DNA of 64,000 nucleotides from JAEUKA01 sp044228505 (GCA_044228505.1 JBGAUT010000011.1:92068-156067), one strand, 5' to 3'; counted from the stretch's first letter, positions 1 to 9,394 are shown. Notes: generated by a model not told the origin, from the letters alone. Made by a program: numbers and translations.

Positions 1-673
1 CCTTCAGCAGGTTGACCGTTCCGCACAGGATGTTGCCCTTGATGTCGATGTCGTCGCTGTCGAGATCAAGAATGTCGACGCTCTTGTCGTCAAAGTCGAT
101 GCTGGTGAGCTTGGTCATCGCGTTGACGTTGGTGACCACCGCCATGGTGATCCCGACGTCCGGCTTGCCCTTGCGAGCGGTGTCTAGGGACAGCTTGCAG
201 TCGATGGTGACGAAGCTGACCTTGGTTTTGATCTTGAAGTCTTCCATCGTCTTGATCTTGGCCCGGATCGTCGCCTGAGTCGTCGACGGTGGCTTCGGAT
301 CAAATTTGAGCGATTGGAAGTCCAGCTTGACCTTGCACATCTGGCCGCAGCACAGCTCAGTGTCGCCGCCGCAGGAGGCCGGAACAGGAATCTCTCCCCC
401 GGCAGGCAGGAACTTGTCGATGAACGCCTTGCCGCTGGTTTCGAGGAAGTCGAAAAAGCCCTTGGTGATACGAAGCTGAATCGCGTTGTCGATACGCTTG
501 TCGACGGCATAACCGCCTGGGATCTTGGTAAGTCCCCCGCAGCCACCGCCGCCGCTACCACCGCTACAAGCGACGATGAAGCTTAAGCCGAGCACCGCTG
601 CGGCTCGTCGCCAAGGCACATTGGGAACACGTAACCACGCAGCACGCGCGGAACCGGACGTCGAACCGGACAT
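1..673 (-). CDS. Hypothetical lipoprotein (3' end outside window)
   Basis: The frame is open from an ATG at 673 to the window edge, about 224 residues, so the C-terminus is missing. A GGAGG Shine-Dalgarno lies 5-6 nt upstream of the ATG. The N-terminus has an Arg-containing n-region, a hydrophobic stretch and a lipobox FIVAC with the lipid cysteine at about residue 36, followed by a Gly/Ser-rich linker. This points to an SPII lipoprotein. The body has a paired-Cys segment (CGGDTELCCGQMC) and later beta-rich sequence with many Asp (DIDIK-type). I do not recognise the family. Function is unknown; export and lipidation are inferred from the signal only. Confidence 0.72.
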   Translation of the reverse strand, partial: MSGSTSGSARAAWLRVPNVPWRRAAAVLGLSFIVACSGGSGGGGCGGLTKIPGGYAVDKRIDNAIQLRITKGFFDFLETSGKAFIDKFLPAGGEIPVPASCGGDTELCCGQMCKVKLDFQSLKFDPKPPSTTQATIRAKIKTMEDFKIKTKVSFVTIDCKLSLDTARKGKPDVGITMAVVTNVNAMTKLTSIDFDDKSVDILDLDSDDIDIKGNILCGTVNLLK

Positions 674-872
674 GGCCACCTCCGAGAGTTTTTCGAGAGA
701 ACAACCGCTAGAACGGGCGGAACGTAGCCTGACCGCCCATAGCGCTCAAGCGGTTTGTTGACGCCAAACACGGTCGAGATCGCTTGAGCGCAGCGAGGAA
801 TTTCGGACTGTTTGATGCCAAATTTGGAAAGAAGCCGGGACGGGAGACTTGGTCGGACGAATTCGTGAGCGC

Positions 873-1634
873 TCAGCCGTCGAGAGAAGCAAGCTGGCAA
901 AAGCCCGTCAGCGAGTAGATCATCTTGCCGTCCTTTTCAATCTTTCGAGACGACGAATTCGGCAGCAAATACACGCCGGGCACCGCATCCTTCTTGGGCT
1001 TGGTGTTGCCCTCGAACGTCTGATAGGAGCCGTCGGCCAAAATGTCAAACAGCAGCCCGGTATGCCCTTGCCACAACACCAGATCGCCCGGTCCCGGCAA
1101 CGTTGCAGAGGGCTTGATCTTGCCCTCGTCATCGAAGAGGTCGTCGCGATGAATGAACCGACCGAGCTTGATGAACAGTTCGCGAAGGCCGGACGTCGAG
1201 GCGCTCAGCACCTTGGGGATTTTGTCGGCAAGACCGGCCTCAGCGTAGCCCTTGCGGGCGCAGTAACACGCAAACGCCGCACACCACTCCGGCCGAGGCA
1301 CCGGACTTTGGGGATGGTTCGCCACCCAGTCATCCCAGTAGCTCGACTTCCACGGAACTCCTTCTAGGAAGAACGAGCGAATCAGCCCGTCTTTGTCCTG
1401 GTTGGTTCCCGCATCCTCACGCACTGGCTTGTCGAGATAGCCCTTCGCAATCTCAACGATCCGCGCACCGAGTGCTGTCTTCTTGGCCACAGACGGCTCG
1501 GGTTCCCCAAACGGCAGCGGCCCTTCGCGCTCTGGCCCCTCGGACAAATCATAGTTCTGCAGCAGTTCCGCGAGCAGTTGCGCCGACAGCGCGCCGACAT
1601 CTTCCGTTCCAAACTCACGCACGACTTTGTGCAT
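873..1634 (-). CDS. CHAP/NlpC-P60-like amidase or peptidase
   Basis: 253 residues. The cysteine-peptidase core is seen as EWCAAF (Cys about 118), then PGDLVLWQGHTG (His about 191) and FEGN (about 208-210), the usual Cys-His-polar order of CHAP amidases. The family cleaves peptidoglycan stem peptides or crosslinks, or other amide bonds. No signal peptide or cell-wall-binding domain is visible, so an exported role is not shown. The ATG at 1634 is preferred over an upstream GTG/ATG because GGGGG sits 4-5 nt before it. The gene is divergent from the phosphoesterase/caspase-fold pair, with 182 bp between start codons that could hold both promoters. The fold call is good; the substrate is unknown. 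Confidence 0.68.
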   Translation of the reverse strand: MHKVVREFGTEDVGALSAQLLAELLQNYDLSEGPEREGPLPFGEPEPSVAKKTALGARIVEIAKGYLDKPVREDAGTNQDKDGLIRSFFLEGVPWKSSYWDDWVANHPQSPVPRPEWCAAFACYCARKGYAEAGLADKIPKVLSASTSGLRELFIKLGRFIHRDDLFDDEGKIKPSATLPGPGDLVLWQGHTGLLFDILADGSYQTFEGNTKPKKDAVPGVYLLPNSSSRKIEKDGKMIYSLTGFCQLASLDG

Positions 1635-1816
1635 TACGCCCCCTTTGCGACTCGGAACCAGCACCCGAGCCCAGACCACATCCTATCAGGCGGAGGAAGC
1701 TCTCGGATATACTCCATAGCAACTGTCTCTTCGGCTGGGGCGGCCTCTTTGGAGAGCCTCTTTCTCTTCGGCCGACTTTGTTGAACAGCGCGGGGCAACA
1801 GCAATTGGAGGCGCAC

Positions 1817-3220
1817 ATGTCTGGTCTGGGCAAGACCCTCATCGTCAGTGATCTGCATCTCGGAAGCGGTGGCACCTACGATATCTTCGCAGGGGGCGAC
1901 TCGTTGCCACTGCTGATTCGACGATTCGCCGCAGCTGGAAACACCATCATCCTGAACGGCGACAGCGTGGATTTTCTGATGAATGAAGACCCGCTGGAGC
2001 TGGAAGAAACGCGGGCCGTGGCCCAGGCCGAGCAGATATTTTCGACAGCATCCACACAAGCGGTGCTGACGGCGCTTGGCCAGGTACTGGCGGCGGGCGG
2101 AAACGTGGTGGTTCGACTCGGCAACCACGATATCGAGCTGGCGCTAAACGGGGTACAGGAACGGATGCGCGCCCATCTCGGCCAGCCGCCACAGATCGCC
2201 GCCCGCTTGCAGTTCGAGCGAGGCGACAAGCCAGCCATCCTCGATGTCGGCGGTGCCCGCATCCTGGTTTCGCACGGTGAGCAGTCTGACCAGTGGAACA
2301 AGGTCGACTATCCGCACCTACCCGGCCCCGGTGCACCGAGCGGTGCCAGCCATGACAGTTTCCGCTACGCCCCCGGTTCTCGCCTGGTCAAGACGATCAT
2401 GAACCCGCTCAAACGCGTCTACGGACTGCGACTGATTGACCTCATCAAGCCTGACTTTCAGGGTGGCGTGCTGACCGCACTGGCCGTGAGCCCAAGTGCG
2501 GTGCGGGAAGTATTTAAGGGCTCTACCATCAGTCTGCTTCGGCAGCTCCAGGAGTCGAAGGCCGGCCCCAGCACCTTTGCGCCCGATGAGGAAGACGAGT
2601 TCGGACTGGAGCAAGCGATCGCAAAGGCGGGCCTTAGCCAGGAGGAGTCGGAGACTCTCGCATCGATGTTTGGCGAAGATCACGGTGAGGCCGTGTCCTT
2701 CGACCTCGATACCACCGTGCTAGCGTCGGCACAGCTCAAGCTCGCTCGCAGCGGGCTCAAGGCCTATGCCAGTGCCCAGCGAAAGCTCGCCGGAGACGCA
2801 GGAAAGCGCTTCTATTCGCTGGAGCCCGAAACGAACGAGTGGAACGAGGCCAAGCGACTTCAGCAAAAATTTTCGGTCGATGCCGTGGTGTTCGGACATA
2901 CGCACGCGGCCCGGTGGCAACAGTCCGATGGTCTCTGTTACCTCAACACCGGAACCTGGATTCGCTTGCTGGTCCTCCCTTCTCCGGAGGCTTCCGACGA
3001 TGAATGGACTGACTTTCTCACCCTAGCGCGCAAAAATCCTCAACTTGATCCTTCCAAAGGACCGATGGTGCCAGCGGTGACACGGTTCACCGCCGCGCTC
3101 ATCGAGCCGAGTCCGCAAGGTGGTGCTCACGTCGCTTTGGTCGAGTTTCTGCCCTCGGGAGAGCTTCAGATTCACGGCCATGGTCAGGTTCCTGCACGAA
3201 CGGCCGGAGCCGCGCCATGA
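1817..3220 (+). CDS. Calcineurin-like metallophosphoesterase
   Basis: 467 residues from an ATG with GGAG 6 nt upstream; the longer in-frame ORF to the left has no support. Metal-binding motifs are in canonical order: SDLHLG (Asp12, His14), NGDSVDF (Asp49), LGNHDIE (Asn103/His104), VSHGE (His153) and FGHTHAAR (360-363). The long insertion between VSHGE and GHTH, about 200 residues, is helical and acidic and unlike LpxH or YfcE, which are about 240 and 180 aa. It hydrolyses a phosphomonoester or phosphodiester of unknown identity with a two-metal centre. The stop overlaps the next start by 4 nt (ATGA), so the two genes are translationally coupled. No signal peptide is seen, so it is probably cytoplasmic. 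Confidence 0.8.
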   Translation: MSGLGKTLIVSDLHLGSGGTYDIFAGGDSLPLLIRRFAAAGNTIILNGDSVDFLMNEDPLELEETRAVAQAEQIFSTASTQAVLTALGQVLAAGGNVVVRLGNHDIELALNGVQERMRAHLGQPPQIAARLQFERGDKPAILDVGGARILVSHGEQSDQWNKVDYPHLPGPGAPSGASHDSFRYAPGSRLVKTIMNPLKRVYGLRLIDLIKPDFQGGVLTALAVSPSAVREVFKGSTISLLRQLQESKAGPSTFAPDEEDEFGLEQAIAKAGLSQEESETLASMFGEDHGEAVSFDLDTTVLASAQLKLARSGLKAYASAQRKLAGDAGKRFYSLEPETNEWNEAKRLQQKFSVDAVVFGHTHAARWQQSDGLCYLNTGTWIRLLVLPSPEASDDEWTDFLTLARKNPQLDPSKGPMVPAVTRFTAALIEPSPQGGAHVALVEFLPSGELQIHGHGQVPARTAGAAP

Positions 3221-4749
3221 CCTCAAGCAAGATTCCCCAAAATACCGGCCTGAACCTCCTACTCTGCGATGCGGATGAGCGCCAACCGATGCTCACCGAG
3301 GACATCAAGAGCGAAGCCGCCGTCGGCCAAAAGCAGCCCCAAAAGACGCCTGTGCCAGAGAAGCTCACCGAACGCGGGGGCGACACAAACGCGCTGGATG
3401 CACAGGGCTGGAGCGTGATCATCCCCGAAGGAGACGCGGGAAAACGGCTGCTCGACCTGGCTGCGCCCCTTATCAAGCTACGCGAAGAGCAGCAGGGCTA
3501 TCCGGCAAAGATCTACGTCGCTCCTGCCAAATGTGACCAGACCGAAGCCATGGCGTGGCGGAAGAAATACTATGCCACCGGAGCCACGACAGAGGATGAG
3601 CAGCCGCTGTACCAGCTCATCTTGGGCAACCTCGATCAGGTCTCGCTGAGCATCCAGCAGGTGCAGGCTTCAAGAAACCTGGTCGGCCGACTCGCCTTCG
3701 ATACCGACGACGGCTACCGTGCGTACATCGACAAGCTGTTGCGCGCCGAAGCTGCGCCAGCCCCTAAGAACGCCGGCAGCGGTCTATTCTACACTGTCCA
3801 CGATGGCACACGTGCCACCAGGGCTGGCTATGACGCGCTGATGACACCGGGCGTCGCACTCGCCAACCGCAAGGTGATGGAACGCAAGCTTCCGGCGCGT
3901 GAGATCGTCGCGTTCGGCGACCAAACCATTCCTACCCGTGATGAATTGCTTGGCAAAGTGGCCGCCATCGATCCGGCGGTGCTGTTCACGCTCAGCCATG
4001 GGGCAGGTCCGCCACGCATGGGATGGAAGTCCGTGGACCGTCAGCGCAAGGCGCAGGGTGCCATGAGCTTCGGCAGCGATGGATTGCTACTCGGCAGCGA
4101 TGTCGCCGACAAGCCTTTTTTGCCAGGTGGCATCTGGTTCATGCTTGCTTGCTATGGAGCGGGAACCCCATCGAACAGTGCCTACCGTCACTGGCTCGAA
4201 TCGCTCGCCCAGGCCGGACAGTTCCCAGGAGCACCCGCCAAAGTGCTCGATGGGCTCCCCAAGGAAGGCGACCCACCATTCATTGCCGCCCTGCCCCAAG
4301 CCGTCCTAGCCAACCCAAACGGACCCCTGGCGTTTCTCGGGCACATCGATCTGGCGTGGACTTATAGCTTCCTCGACCTCGACACCGGCAGCGCGGTGCA
4401 ACGTCCCGGCAAGTTCGTCCAGATAGTCGCCGAGTTGCTCAAAGGCAATCGCTGCGGCCTCGCCATCCAATCGCTTAGCCTGGCGCTCGACGATGTGAAC
4501 ACAGAACTTGCCGACCTCTACAACCGGGAGGCAACAGGGGTAACATCCAACGCCGAACTACAAGCCCAGCGCGGACACCTGTGGATGCTACGCCAAGACT
4601 TGGCCGGCTACGTGCTGCTCGGGGATCCCGCAGCACGGCTCGCGGTCGCCCCGAAGCGCGCCTACCAACCGGCCACTCAAGCCGGCACATCATCGACGAC
4701 GGGTTCGAGCGAAGTGACCAACTTCTTCGGCTTTCCGCCCAAGTCCTGA
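3217..4749 (+). CDS. Clan-CD (gingipain C25/CHAT-like) cysteine peptidase
   Basis: 510 residues. A caspase-fold catalytic pair is visible: LFTLSHGAG (His261) about 50 residues before WFMLACYGAGTPS (Cys312). It is followed by a GPLAFLGHIDLAWTYSF-type segment and a C-terminal LLGDPAARL, as in C25/CHAT peptidases. The N-terminal 190 residues are unassigned and may be a substrate-recognition or regulatory part; the last 30 residues are Ser/Thr-rich. No secretion signal is seen, unlike true gingipains, so an intracellular CHAT-type role (activated protease) is plausible. It starts inside the stop codon of the phosphoesterase and ends 1 nt from the convergent flavoprotein gene. The fold assignment rests on motifs only. 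Confidence 0.65.
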   Translation: MTSSKIPQNTGLNLLLCDADERQPMLTEDIKSEAAVGQKQPQKTPVPEKLTERGGDTNALDAQGWSVIIPEGDAGKRLLDLAAPLIKLREEQQGYPAKIYVAPAKCDQTEAMAWRKKYYATGATTEDEQPLYQLILGNLDQVSLSIQQVQASRNLVGRLAFDTDDGYRAYIDKLLRAEAAPAPKNAGSGLFYTVHDGTRATRAGYDALMTPGVALANRKVMERKLPAREIVAFGDQTIPTRDELLGKVAAIDPAVLFTLSHGAGPPRMGWKSVDRQRKAQGAMSFGSDGLLLGSDVADKPFLPGGIWFMLACYGAGTPSNSAYRHWLESLAQAGQFPGAPAKVLDGLPKEGDPPFIAALPQAVLANPNGPLAFLGHIDLAWTYSFLDLDTGSAVQRPGKFVQIVAELLKGNRCGLAIQSLSLALDDVNTELADLYNREATGVTSNAELQAQRGHLWMLRQDLAGYVLLGDPAARLAVAPKRAYQPATQAGTSSTTGSSEVTNFFGFPPKS

Positions 4750-4750
4750 C

Positions 4751-5833
4751 CTACGCGTTCGCCAGCAAGTAACGCATCGTTCCTTGCACCGCACGACTGG
4801 TAATAAGCGATGAAGCCATGCCAAACGCCGGAGTGTTCACGAAGTTCATAAATCCCACCGCAGTCTTGAGTGGTAACGAGAACTTGCGTGTGGTCGCCGC
4901 CTGATAGTCCGAAAGCAGCGCCGTGTCGACTCGGTCGTGCCTCGCGATCGATTCCGCCGCCACACAGGCTGACCGCATCGCATACGAGATCCCTTCTCCC
5001 GTCGCGGCATTGGTCAGTCGGGCCGACTCGCCAATCCAGATCGCGCCCGGCGCGGTAATCGGACCCGCTCCCTCGGCATATACGATCGGGTGGCCTTTGT
5101 ACTTGCCGACCTGCTCCGCGTTTCTGAGCCGATCGCCCACATGGGTCGCAATGACTTCATCAAGGAGTCGCTTCGGATCAGCGGGATTGTTCGGGTCGTA
5201 ACAGATGCCCACATTGACCCGTGTCTCTGTCTCTGGGAACAGCCAGCCGTACCACGGCCTCACCCTCTTATCGAAGTACATCTCGAGGATGCCCTTTCGA
5301 TAGGGTACGCCTTCGTACCAAGCCATGATCGCCGCGATCTGTCGTTTCGGTCTCTTATCGATCGAGAAACGCGAGTGCGCACCATCGGCCAAAATGAGCA
5401 GGTCTGTCTCGATCTCGGTCTGGCCATCGGTGATTCCAACGATGCGTCCCGAAGGATCTCGCAGCAGCCGCTTGGCCGAATAGCCCTGAACGAAGCGAGC
5501 ACCGGCCCGCTCGGCGGCAAAGGCGATCTCGCCGTCGAACGTCGAGCGTGGAATGATCCACGCCTCCACTTTGTTCGAGCTGAGCACCGCTTCATCTCCG
5601 CCGGGACCGACGAAACGGAGTCCGCCGATCTCTTGAGCGAGCGGTTGAAAATGGTCCGCTAGGCCGATCTCTTTGAGCAGATCCAAACACCGCGGACCCA
5701 GACCACTACCGCAGGTCTTCGGTCGGGGAAATTCGTCACGATCGAGCAGCGTCACCTCATGGCGATTTTGACGAGCCAGTTGCAAGGCACAAGTCGAGCC
5801 GCCTGGACCTGCACCGACGATTGCAATCTTCAT
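4751..5833 (-). CDS. Geranylgeranyl-reductase-family FAD oxidoreductase
   Basis: 360 residues starting MKIAIVGAGPGGSTCAL, a Rossmann GxGxxG for FAD at the very N-terminus, then the LLDRDEFPRPKTCGSGL motif typical of the geranylgeranyl reductase / digeranylglycerophospholipid reductase-like group. A DG motif (LILADGAHS) and a GEGISYAMRSA motif near residue 275 complete the PHBH-type FAD fold. Members reduce isoprenoid double bonds or act as other flavin monooxygenases; the substrate cannot be told from sequence. ATG 5833 is chosen because the GxGxxG motif begins directly after it; the ORF could run 11 codons further upstream. A GGAG lies 11-12 nt upstream. Monocistronic and convergent with the peptidase gene. 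Confidence 0.82.
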   Translation of the reverse strand: MKIAIVGAGPGGSTCALQLARQNRHEVTLLDRDEFPRPKTCGSGLGPRCLDLLKEIGLADHFQPLAQEIGGLRFVGPGGDEAVLSSNKVEAWIIPRSTFDGEIAFAAERAGARFVQGYSAKRLLRDPSGRIVGITDGQTEIETDLLILADGAHSRFSIDKRPKRQIAAIMAWYEGVPYRKGILEMYFDKRVRPWYGWLFPETETRVNVGICYDPNNPADPKRLLDEVIATHVGDRLRNAEQVGKYKGHPIVYAEGAGPITAPGAIWIGESARLTNAATGEGISYAMRSACVAAESIARHDRVDTALLSDYQAATTRKFSLPLKTAVGFMNFVNTPAFGMASSLITSRAVQGTMRYLLANA

Positions 5834-5993
5834 GGGATAAGTTCTCCAGATAAGACGGGGCGGCACTCTAGCACAGCAGAAACCAACCGCTGGTAGCGAG
5901 TCCTTGGTCCGGTACGAATCGAAAACCTATCGCGAACCGACTCGCGCCGAGACGCTTCTACTGCCCCGGCAAAAACGGTATGCTGCCGCGAAA

Positions 5994-7352
5994 ATGCTGC
6001 CTCCACCTGAAATCTCTGACGGAACGGCCGGTCGCAGCGACACCCCAAACGGTGGTCCCCCTGCGAGCAAAAGCGGCCCGAGTGATGGGAGTTTATATCC
6101 TCATTTGATTTATTTGGTGAGCGACGATGAGCCTCAAGAGGTGGCTCGGCTGTGCAATACACTCGGAGAAACCCCGAGCTACCTGGTGAAGAGTTTCCGT
6201 AGCCCGAGCCTGGCACTCGCTGCGCTGCGCAGTGAACCGATGCCGCCACCGCTGCTCATCTGCGAGCAGGGACTGCGCGAAATCGACGGCATCTCCTTTT
6301 TGTCGAAAGTACGCAGTCAATCGCCGGACACCGTACGGGTGCTTCTGACGAGCCACGCCGACACCCAGACCTATCTTCGCGCCATCAACGAAGGCGGCAT
6401 CTTTCAGTGTGTTGAGAAGCCATGGGATCGCGAAAGCCTGCTACTCACCATCCGCAACGCCATCGAGCGCGGCGATATGGTGGTACAGCTCCGTCGCACC
6501 GTCACGGCCATGCAGCACAACAACAGCGCGTTGTCGCAAGCACTGCGCCAGATTCACTCGGCGCAGGAACGGCTGCTGGAAAGCGAACGAATGGCGGCGG
6601 TCGGTCGGGTGGCATCAGGGATTGCGCATGAGATCGGCAACCAACTCTCCGTGCTGTCCTATGCCGAGATGATCCGCGATCGCTATCCCGACGATCCCGA
6701 GGTCAAGCTGTTTACGTCGGCGATTTTGACGGCGCGGGCGCGACTCGGTGGCCTGGTTGGGGAAATCCGCGACTTTTCACGCGTCCACGGCACACTGCCG
6801 CCTCAAGACGAACCCCTCGCAATCCACCCTCGGCTGGTTCTTGATCCCGAGCCGGTCGTGCTGTCCATCCAAGAAGCGCTATCGATCCTGCGCTTCGACC
6901 CCGAGTTTAGGCAGCGAACCATTGCCCGTGAGTTGGACGATGGTGCCATTGCCAACGTCAACCGCGACAAGCTGGTCCAGGTGTTCTTGAACCTGCTCCG
7001 CAATGCGCTCGACGCAACCCATCAGGGCGGCAGCATCAGCGTCCGCGTCATGTCCGATCCACTGGGCCCCAAAGCGAATGAAGCGAGCGATAAGTCCGCC
7101 ATGGTACGCATCCAGATTGACGACTACGGCGACGGCATTCCCAGCGAGATTATGCCGCGCATCTTCGAGCCGTTTTTCACCACCAAAGGCGATCGCGGCA
7201 CCGGTCTAGGACTCGGTATCTGTCGCAGCATCGTGGGACAACACGGCGGCCAGCTCTTGCTGGAGTCGCCACTGCCACCAGATGCCGTGCGCCCCATCGG
7301 AGTCAAGTCCGCAGGTACCCGCGTCACCATCGTCTTGCCGAGGGTCGCGTAA
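5994..7352 (+). CDS. Hybrid receiver / histidine kinase
   Basis: About 452 residues from ATG 5994; a TTG at 5904 would add 30. Domains: a proline/glycine-rich lead, a receiver domain (about 35-160) with the acidic pair SDDE and conserved KPW lysine (about 142), a coiled coil, a HisKA dimerisation helix with phospho-His in GIAHEIGNQL (about 212), and a HATPase with N-box (LNLLRNALDA), G1 (DYGDGIP), F-box (FEPFFTT) and G2 (GTGLGLGIC). The receiver residue normally phosphorylated is Glu (ICEQGLREIDG, about 91), not Asp. The kinase core resembles NtrB/ZraS-type enzymes. No membrane segment is seen, so it is cytoplasmic. It is coupled to the next gene by a TAATG overlap; no DNA-binding response regulator is adjacent. 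Confidence 0.86.
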   Translation: MLPPPEISDGTAGRSDTPNGGPPASKSGPSDGSLYPHLIYLVSDDEPQEVARLCNTLGETPSYLVKSFRSPSLALAALRSEPMPPPLLICEQGLREIDGISFLSKVRSQSPDTVRVLLTSHADTQTYLRAINEGGIFQCVEKPWDRESLLLTIRNAIERGDMVVQLRRTVTAMQHNNSALSQALRQIHSAQERLLESERMAAVGRVASGIAHEIGNQLSVLSYAEMIRDRYPDDPEVKLFTSAILTARARLGGLVGEIRDFSRVHGTLPPQDEPLAIHPRLVLDPEPVVLSIQEALSILRFDPEFRQRTIARELDDGAIANVNRDKLVQVFLNLLRNALDATHQGGSISVRVMSDPLGPKANEASDKSAMVRIQIDDYGDGIPSEIMPRIFEPFFTTKGDRGTGLGLGICRSIVGQHGGQLLLESPLPPDAVRPIGVKSAGTRVTIVLPRVA

Positions 7353-8914
7353 TGCAGGCCGACTCGTTGTTATCGTGGCTCGCTGATCACCTGGTTTCAC
7401 TGTGCTCGCCGGCACAGGTCGGCATCGTTTGTTCCGGGCTGGCCGTAGAGCTGTGGCAAATTGCCCCGGCGCAGCTCGATCCGAGTGAACGCATCGAGCT
7501 GCTGCTCGAGCATCTTGCCCTGACCAAGCTAACAGCCGACTTCGCCGAAGGGATTCTGCGCGACGAAACACTCAGCGCAGAGGCGATCCGACGGGGTCTC
7601 GACCGGCTGGTGCCAGTGCCTACGGTCCCATCGGAATCGCGCTCACTCGCGCTCGAGTCGGCTCCAGGTGGTGCGCAGCTCCCCACCGATGAACCGGCCG
7701 TGCAAGCACTCTTAGATGAGTTTGACCGACACCTGGCGGGCGATGCACCTCTCGCCGCGTACACCGTGCTTGCCGATCAGCTCGGCGGCTTTGCCCACCT
7801 TGGCTGTCGACTGGGCCGGTCTCGGCTGCTCCTTGAACTGATTCGCCGGCTCTATCCGCTCGTCGCCCCGCTGTCAGTGGGAGATAGCGGCTGGCAGAAG
7901 CGTTACGCCCAACTGTTGTGGTGGGAAACCGAAGCCCTGCGGATGACCGGGCAGCTTGACGCAGCGCTGGTCACCACTGAGCGCCAGTATCCGTTCCATC
8001 GCGACATGCTGCCGGGTCTGTGGCTACGTCAGGCGCAGATTCACCGGCTCGCCGGTCGACTCAAGCTGGCCTCGGCACTCACCGCCAAGGCGCAGGCGCT
8101 GTCTCCGGATTTGTCTCAACAAGCCGCCGCAGCAGCAGAGCAAGCCATGCTGGCGCTCCTATCTGGAGACGCACCGCTGTGTCTTCTTCACTTGCGACTG
8201 TCGCGGTCGCTGCTGCGTGAAGCCGGTCAACCCGTCGATCCATGGCCGCTCCGGTTATCACTGTTGCAAGCCCAGCGCGCCCTGAGGATTCAGGACGTCA
8301 CCGAGGCACGAAAGTGGCTCCAGAGCTGCGCCGAGCGGGCCGAACAAACACACGACACACTCGCAGCGGCAGAAACGGCAGTCCTTCTGGCCGACGCACT
8401 TCGTCGAGACGGAGAACACACCGCCGCAGCGCAAGCGATCGCCCAAGCGATGCAGTTTGCCAACCACAGTGGGGCTGCCGAGGTTCTCGTGGCTGCCGGT
8501 CGCGAGCAAGCTCGTCTCCAGATGGATCTGACCAACTACGAAGCAGCGGCGGCGGCTCTCGGGACTGCGCTGGCACTGGCCGAGGAACTGTCGCTCGCCT
8601 GTTATCGGATCGATTTGCTCAACCTGCGCGGTCAGCTCCAGCTACGTCGCAGCAATCCAATGTCCGCTGAGCGGGATGCTCGCGATGCCCTGGCCCATGC
8701 GATGGCTCGGGAGTGTGGCTACCAGTGGGGCGAAGCCGACAGCCTCCACCTGCTTGCGGTGACGCTCCTGTCGAATCGACCTCGGGTACAGAGCCTGCGC
8801 CACACCGAAGCGATCACGCACCTGAGCGACGAGCTGGAGCTGCGTGATCGAATGCAAGATCCAACGGCCCCCGAAGTACGCTGGCTCATCCGCAGGCTCC
8901 GTACAGTGGCGTAA
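7352..8914 (+). CDS. Helical-repeat (TPR-like) protein
   Basis: 520 residues of almost entirely helical, Leu/Ala/Gln-rich sequence with TPR-like spacing (for example EARKWLQSCAERAEQTHDTLAAA and YEAAAAALGTALALAEEL). No enzymatic motif, signal peptide or membrane helix is visible. Its ATG overlaps the stop of the histidine kinase by one base, so it is very likely co-translated and may be a scaffold or regulator for that kinase. The N-terminal 130 residues, ahead of the clear repeats, are less regular and rich in LLEHL-type helices. It resembles TPR/MalT-like helical domains only in general character. Confidence 0.7.
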   Translation: MQADSLLSWLADHLVSLCSPAQVGIVCSGLAVELWQIAPAQLDPSERIELLLEHLALTKLTADFAEGILRDETLSAEAIRRGLDRLVPVPTVPSESRSLALESAPGGAQLPTDEPAVQALLDEFDRHLAGDAPLAAYTVLADQLGGFAHLGCRLGRSRLLLELIRRLYPLVAPLSVGDSGWQKRYAQLLWWETEALRMTGQLDAALVTTERQYPFHRDMLPGLWLRQAQIHRLAGRLKLASALTAKAQALSPDLSQQAAAAAEQAMLALLSGDAPLCLLHLRLSRSLLREAGQPVDPWPLRLSLLQAQRALRIQDVTEARKWLQSCAERAEQTHDTLAAAETAVLLADALRRDGEHTAAAQAIAQAMQFANHSGAAEVLVAAGREQARLQMDLTNYEAAAAALGTALALAEELSLACYRIDLLNLRGQLQLRRSNPMSAERDARDALAHAMARECGYQWGEADSLHLLAVTLLSNRPRVQSLRHTEAITHLSDELELRDRMQDPTAPEVRWLIRRLRTVA

Positions 8915-8941
8915 ACAAGTTACGAAGTGGAAGGTCAGGTC

Positions 8942-9394
8942 ATGACATTGATTCGTGGTGTGCTGGGATTGTTGCTGCTGGTGAGTGCCTGCAACAAACC
9001 GACGACAGAGTCGCACTCGACGGCCACGGCTACGGTGCCTGAGAGTGAGTCGAACCTCTCCATCGAAAAGGCCCAAGCACTGCTCAAGCCCGATGCCCAA
9101 GGTCAGCTTGCGGTCCAGCTCATCGATGTGCGCACCCAGTCCGAGTGGGCAACGGGTTACATACCCGGAGCCAAGCACATCCCACTTGATGAGATCCCGG
9201 CCAAGCTGGACGCGATCGACAAGAGCAGAACCGTCGTCCTGTACTGTGCAGCCGGAGGCCGCAGCCATCGTGCACTGGAGATCCTGAAAGCGGCGGGCTA
9301 TCGCGACGTCCGGCACCTTGCCCCTGGGATCTCGGGGTGGAAAGCCGCCGGGCTCGCCATCGCCAAGTCAGCTCCGGACGGCTCGTCGCTGTAA
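8942..9394 (+). CDS. Rhodanese-domain lipoprotein
   Basis: 150 residues. A short signal peptide ends in lipobox LLVSAC (lipid Cys17), then a Thr/Ser-rich linker, then a single rhodanese domain: LIDVRTQSEWATGYIPGAKHIP (shown in part), active-site loop LYCAAGGRSH (Cys102) and the closing ISGWKAAG. Single-domain rhodaneses transfer sulfane sulfur; a periplasmic lipid-anchored version could use cyanide or thiol acceptors, or sense redox state. The ATG at 8942 is preferred to a GTG at 8927 because it gives the proper signal peptide, with AGG 5 nt upstream. It lies 27 nt after the helical-repeat gene and could be in the same operon. Confidence 0.82.
   Translation: MTLIRGVLGLLLLVSACNKPTTESHSTATATVPESESNLSIEKAQALLKPDAQGQLAVQLIDVRTQSEWATGYIPGAKHIPLDEIPAKLDAIDKSRTVVLYCAAGGRSHRALEILKAAGYRDVRHLAPGISGWKAAGLAIAKSAPDGSSL

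Noticed and set aside
1472..1816. Longer N-terminus for the metallophosphoesterase
   Set aside because: These codons are antisense to the CHAP gene and the motif SDLHLG starts right after ATG 1817 with its own GGAG.
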